From: an uncultured Bacilli bacterium
Lineage (GTDB): Bacteria > Bacillota_I > Bacilli_A > RF39 > UBA660
Assembly (NCBI GenBank): GCA_934122215.1
Contig: CAKOWF010000047.1
Span: forward strand, 1 to 7,212
Length of the DNA stretch: 7,212 bases
Reading direction: 5' to 3'
A program made the translations under genes and the position numbers. Each line of letters opens with the position of its first letter. The first letter of the stretch is position 1. Below, piece by piece: positions 5,594 through 7,212 of the stretch. The notes below the pieces were generated by a model. It worked only from the letters and a program-made list of their open reading frames with translations, was not told the origin of the DNA and searched no databases.

Positions 5594-5616
5594 TGTATAC
5601 CTTCTTTCATAGTTTT

Positions 5617-5625
5617 ATTATATCA
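5617..5625 (-). promoter_or_regulatory. Extended -10 promoter of lgt-trxB
   Basis: TGATATAAT (5625-5617) is identical to the ychF element. No good -35 is present (ATACAA or AATACA at 17-18 bases). The start would be near 5610, giving a leader of about 17 nt with the GAAAGAAGG ribosome binding site close to its 5' end. I saw no terminator after uvrB, so read-through from uvrB could also supply lgt and trxB. Confidence 0.6.
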
Positions 5626-5653
5626 TAGTTTAAATAATATTGTATTTTAAATT

Positions 5654-7212
5654 TTATTGACTTTTTAATTCAAATAGAATATCTCTTAATTCTGTTGCTC
5701 TTTCAAAATCTAAATTACGAGCACATTCTTTCATTTCTTTTTCTATTTTAATAATCAAATCTTGTTTTTCTTTTTTACTTAATTGTGGAGTATCTTTTTC
5801 TTCTATTTCTTTATTATTACTAATTAAATCTCTTATTTCTTTCTTTATTGTTGTTGGTATTATATTATGTTCTTTATTATATTTTTCTTGAATTTCTCTT
5901 CTTCTTTTTGTCTCTTTAATAGCTTTATCCATAGCATCACTTATTTTATCAGCATACATTATTACACGTCCATTTGAATTACGTGCTGCTCTACCTATTG
6001 TTTGAATTAAACTTCTATCACTTCTTAAGAACCCTTGTTTGTCGGCATCCATAATAGCTATTAATGATACTTCAGGTATATCTATACCTTCTCTTAATAA
6101 GTTTATTCCAACTACAACATTATATTTACCTAATCTTAAATCTCTAATTATTTTCATTCTTTCCAATGTTTTGATTTCACTATGCAAGTAAGCTACTTTT
6201 ATATCTAATTTTTTTAAATAATCTGTTAATTCTTCTGCCATTCTAATAGTTAGTGTTGTTATTAATACTCTTTCATCTTTTTGTATTCTTAAATTTATTT
6301 GACTTACTAAATCATCTATCTGTCCCATTGTAGGTTTTACTTCTATTTCTGGATCTAATAATCCTGTTGGTCTTATTATTTGTTCTACTACTTTGCTTGC
6401 TTTTTCTAATTCATAATCACCAGGCGTAGCTGATACGCAAATTACTTGATTTATCTTTTTTTCAAATTCATCAAATTTCAAAGGTCTATTATCAAGTGCA
6501 CTTGGTAATCTAAATCCATAATCAACTAAGACACTTTTTCTTGCTTGATCACCATTATACATTCCCCTAACTTGTGGTATTGTAACGTGAGATTCATCTA
6601 TTACCATTAAGAAATCTTTAGGAAAGAAATCTAATAATGTTGTTGGTGTTTCCCCAGCTTTTTTAAGCGCTAAATGTCTTGAATAATTTTCTACACCTCT
6701 ACAACTTCCTGTTTCTGATAACATTTCTAAATCATAATTAGTTCTTTCCATTAATCTTTGATATTCTAATAATTTATTTTCTTTTTTGAAATATTCCAGT
6801 CTTTCTTTTAATTCTACTCTTATATTTTCTATTGCTTTTCTTAATTTTTCTTCATTTACTACAAAATGTGAAGCAGCAAACAATGAGATAGAATTTTTAC
6901 TATTTAATATACTTCCAGTTACTGTATCAATCTCATATATTTTTTCTATTTCATCGCCAAAGAAATCGACTCTAATACATTTTCCATGTTCGTTTACTGG
7001 CATTATTTCTAATATATCGCCTCTAGCTCTAAATGTTCCCCTTTTTAAGTCTAAATTATTTCTTTCATAAAACATATTTATAAGGTTCAACATTACTTCT
7101 TCTCTTGTAATATTATCTCCTACATTCAAAGTCATCATTGTATTTTTATAATCTTCTACTTCTCCTATACCATATATACATGATACTGAAGCTACAACAA
7201 TTACATCATTAT
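5654..7212 (-). CDS. uvrB: Excinuclease ABC subunit UvrB, 5' end outside the window
   Basis: UvrB is the damage-verifying helicase-like subunit of nucleotide excision repair; it is loaded by UvrA and recruits UvrC. The reading frame continues past the ATG at 7138 to the right edge, encoding the conserved VASVSCIYGIGEVEDY, so 7138 is not the real start. The visible 518 residues are the C-terminal part; about the first 140, with Walker A and the DNA-binding beta-hairpin, are missing. Motifs in this fragment are GVENYSRHL, the Walker B DESH (205-208), SATPG (260-264), GINLLREGID (368-377), DADKQGFLRSDRSLIQ and QTIGRAARN (403-411). A C-terminal UVR domain (about 484-518, with LDFERATELRDILFELK) contacts UvrC. 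The gene lies upstream of lgt and trxB on the same strand. No truncation other than the window edge is seen. Confidence 0.97.
   Translation of the reverse strand, partial: NDVIVVASVSCIYGIGEVEDYKNTMMTLNVGDNITREEVMLNLINMFYERNNLDLKRGTFRARGDILEIMPVNEHGKCIRVDFFGDEIEKIYEIDTVTGSILNSKNSISLFAASHFVVNEEKLRKAIENIRVELKERLEYFKKENKLLEYQRLMERTNYDLEMLSETGSCRGVENYSRHLALKKAGETPTTLLDFFPKDFLMVIDESHVTIPQVRGMYNGDQARKSVLVDYGFRLPSALDNRPLKFDEFEKKINQVICVSATPGDYELEKASKVVEQIIRPTGLLDPEIEVKPTMGQIDDLVSQINLRIQKDERVLITTLTIRMAEELTDYLKKLDIKVAYLHSEIKTLERMKIIRDLRLGKYNVVVGINLLREGIDIPEVSLIAIMDADKQGFLRSDRSLIQTIGRAARNSNGRVIMYADKISDAMDKAIKETKRRREIQEKYNKEHNIIPTTIKKEIRDLISNNKEIEEKDTPQLSKKEKQDLIIKIEKEMKECARNLDFERATELRDILFELKSQ

Noticed and set aside
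6786..7070. Plus-strand 94-codon open frame inside uvrB
   Set aside because: It is antisense to clearly conserved UvrB sequence; its hydrophobic, Ser/Phe-rich translation is what reversed Lys/Glu-rich codons give.
1..7212. Mycoplasma-type genetic code (UGA as Trp), suggested by the AT richness
   Set aside because: Conserved tryptophans are TGG, and lgt ends in TGA at a sensible place near the start of trxB.
1..7212. Mobile element, CRISPR array, defence system or other undescribed cassette
   Set aside because: All protein-coding space is accounted for by known core families, the gaps are short and explained by promoters, terminators or leaders, and no spaced repeats, recombinases or tRNA-flanked junctions were seen.

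Overview
The window looks like a chromosomal housekeeping segment from a low-GC Gram-positive-type bacterium (Firmicutes/Bacilli in the broad sense, possibly one of the uncultured Mollicutes-related Bacilli lineages). This rests on strongly AT-biased bases and codons, AAGGAGG-type ribosome binding sites, sigma-A-like promoters (several with an extended TGnTATAAT -10), the rpsF-ssb-rpsR operon, and lgt next to trxB and uvrB, a grouping seen across Firmicutes. Tryptophans at conserved positions in Lgt, SSB and YchF are encoded by TGG and lgt ends in TGA, so the genetic code is standard bacterial rather than the Mycoplasma UGA=Trp code. The lineage call is inference; no marker here settles it.

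Layout, left to right. (1) rpmE (bL31, minus strand) ends at the left edge in a hairpin formed by its own last codons. (2) A 139-base divergent region carries back-to-back promoters for rpmE and mscL. (3) mscL is the only gene on the plus strand. It converges on the rpsF-ssb-rpsR operon, and the two share a bidirectional terminator. (4) The rpsF operon (minus) starts from a near-consensus promoter. Its 5' leader folds so that the rpsF ribosome binding site is paired, matching the S6:S18 autoregulatory leader type. (5) A Bax-inhibitor-1/YetJ-like membrane protein and ychF, both minus. (6) A 178-base intergenic region with the trxB terminator, a palindrome and the ychF promoter. (7) uvrB (5' end cut off by the right edge), lgt and trxB, all minus, with lgt and trxB overlapping. 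No gap exceeds 300 bases.

The genes cover translation (bL31, bS18, bS6, and YchF at the ribosome), DNA replication and repair (SSB, UvrB), the membrane and envelope (MscL, the BI-1 protein, Lgt) and thiol redox control (TrxB). I found no mobile element, CRISPR array, tRNA, defence cassette or recognisable novel system. The points worth a second look are regulatory or small protein-level ones: the rpsF leader, an SSB with a non-canonical C-terminal tip, three genes with predicted leaders of only about 15-17 nt, and a TrxB with an altered NADPH-phosphate motif.
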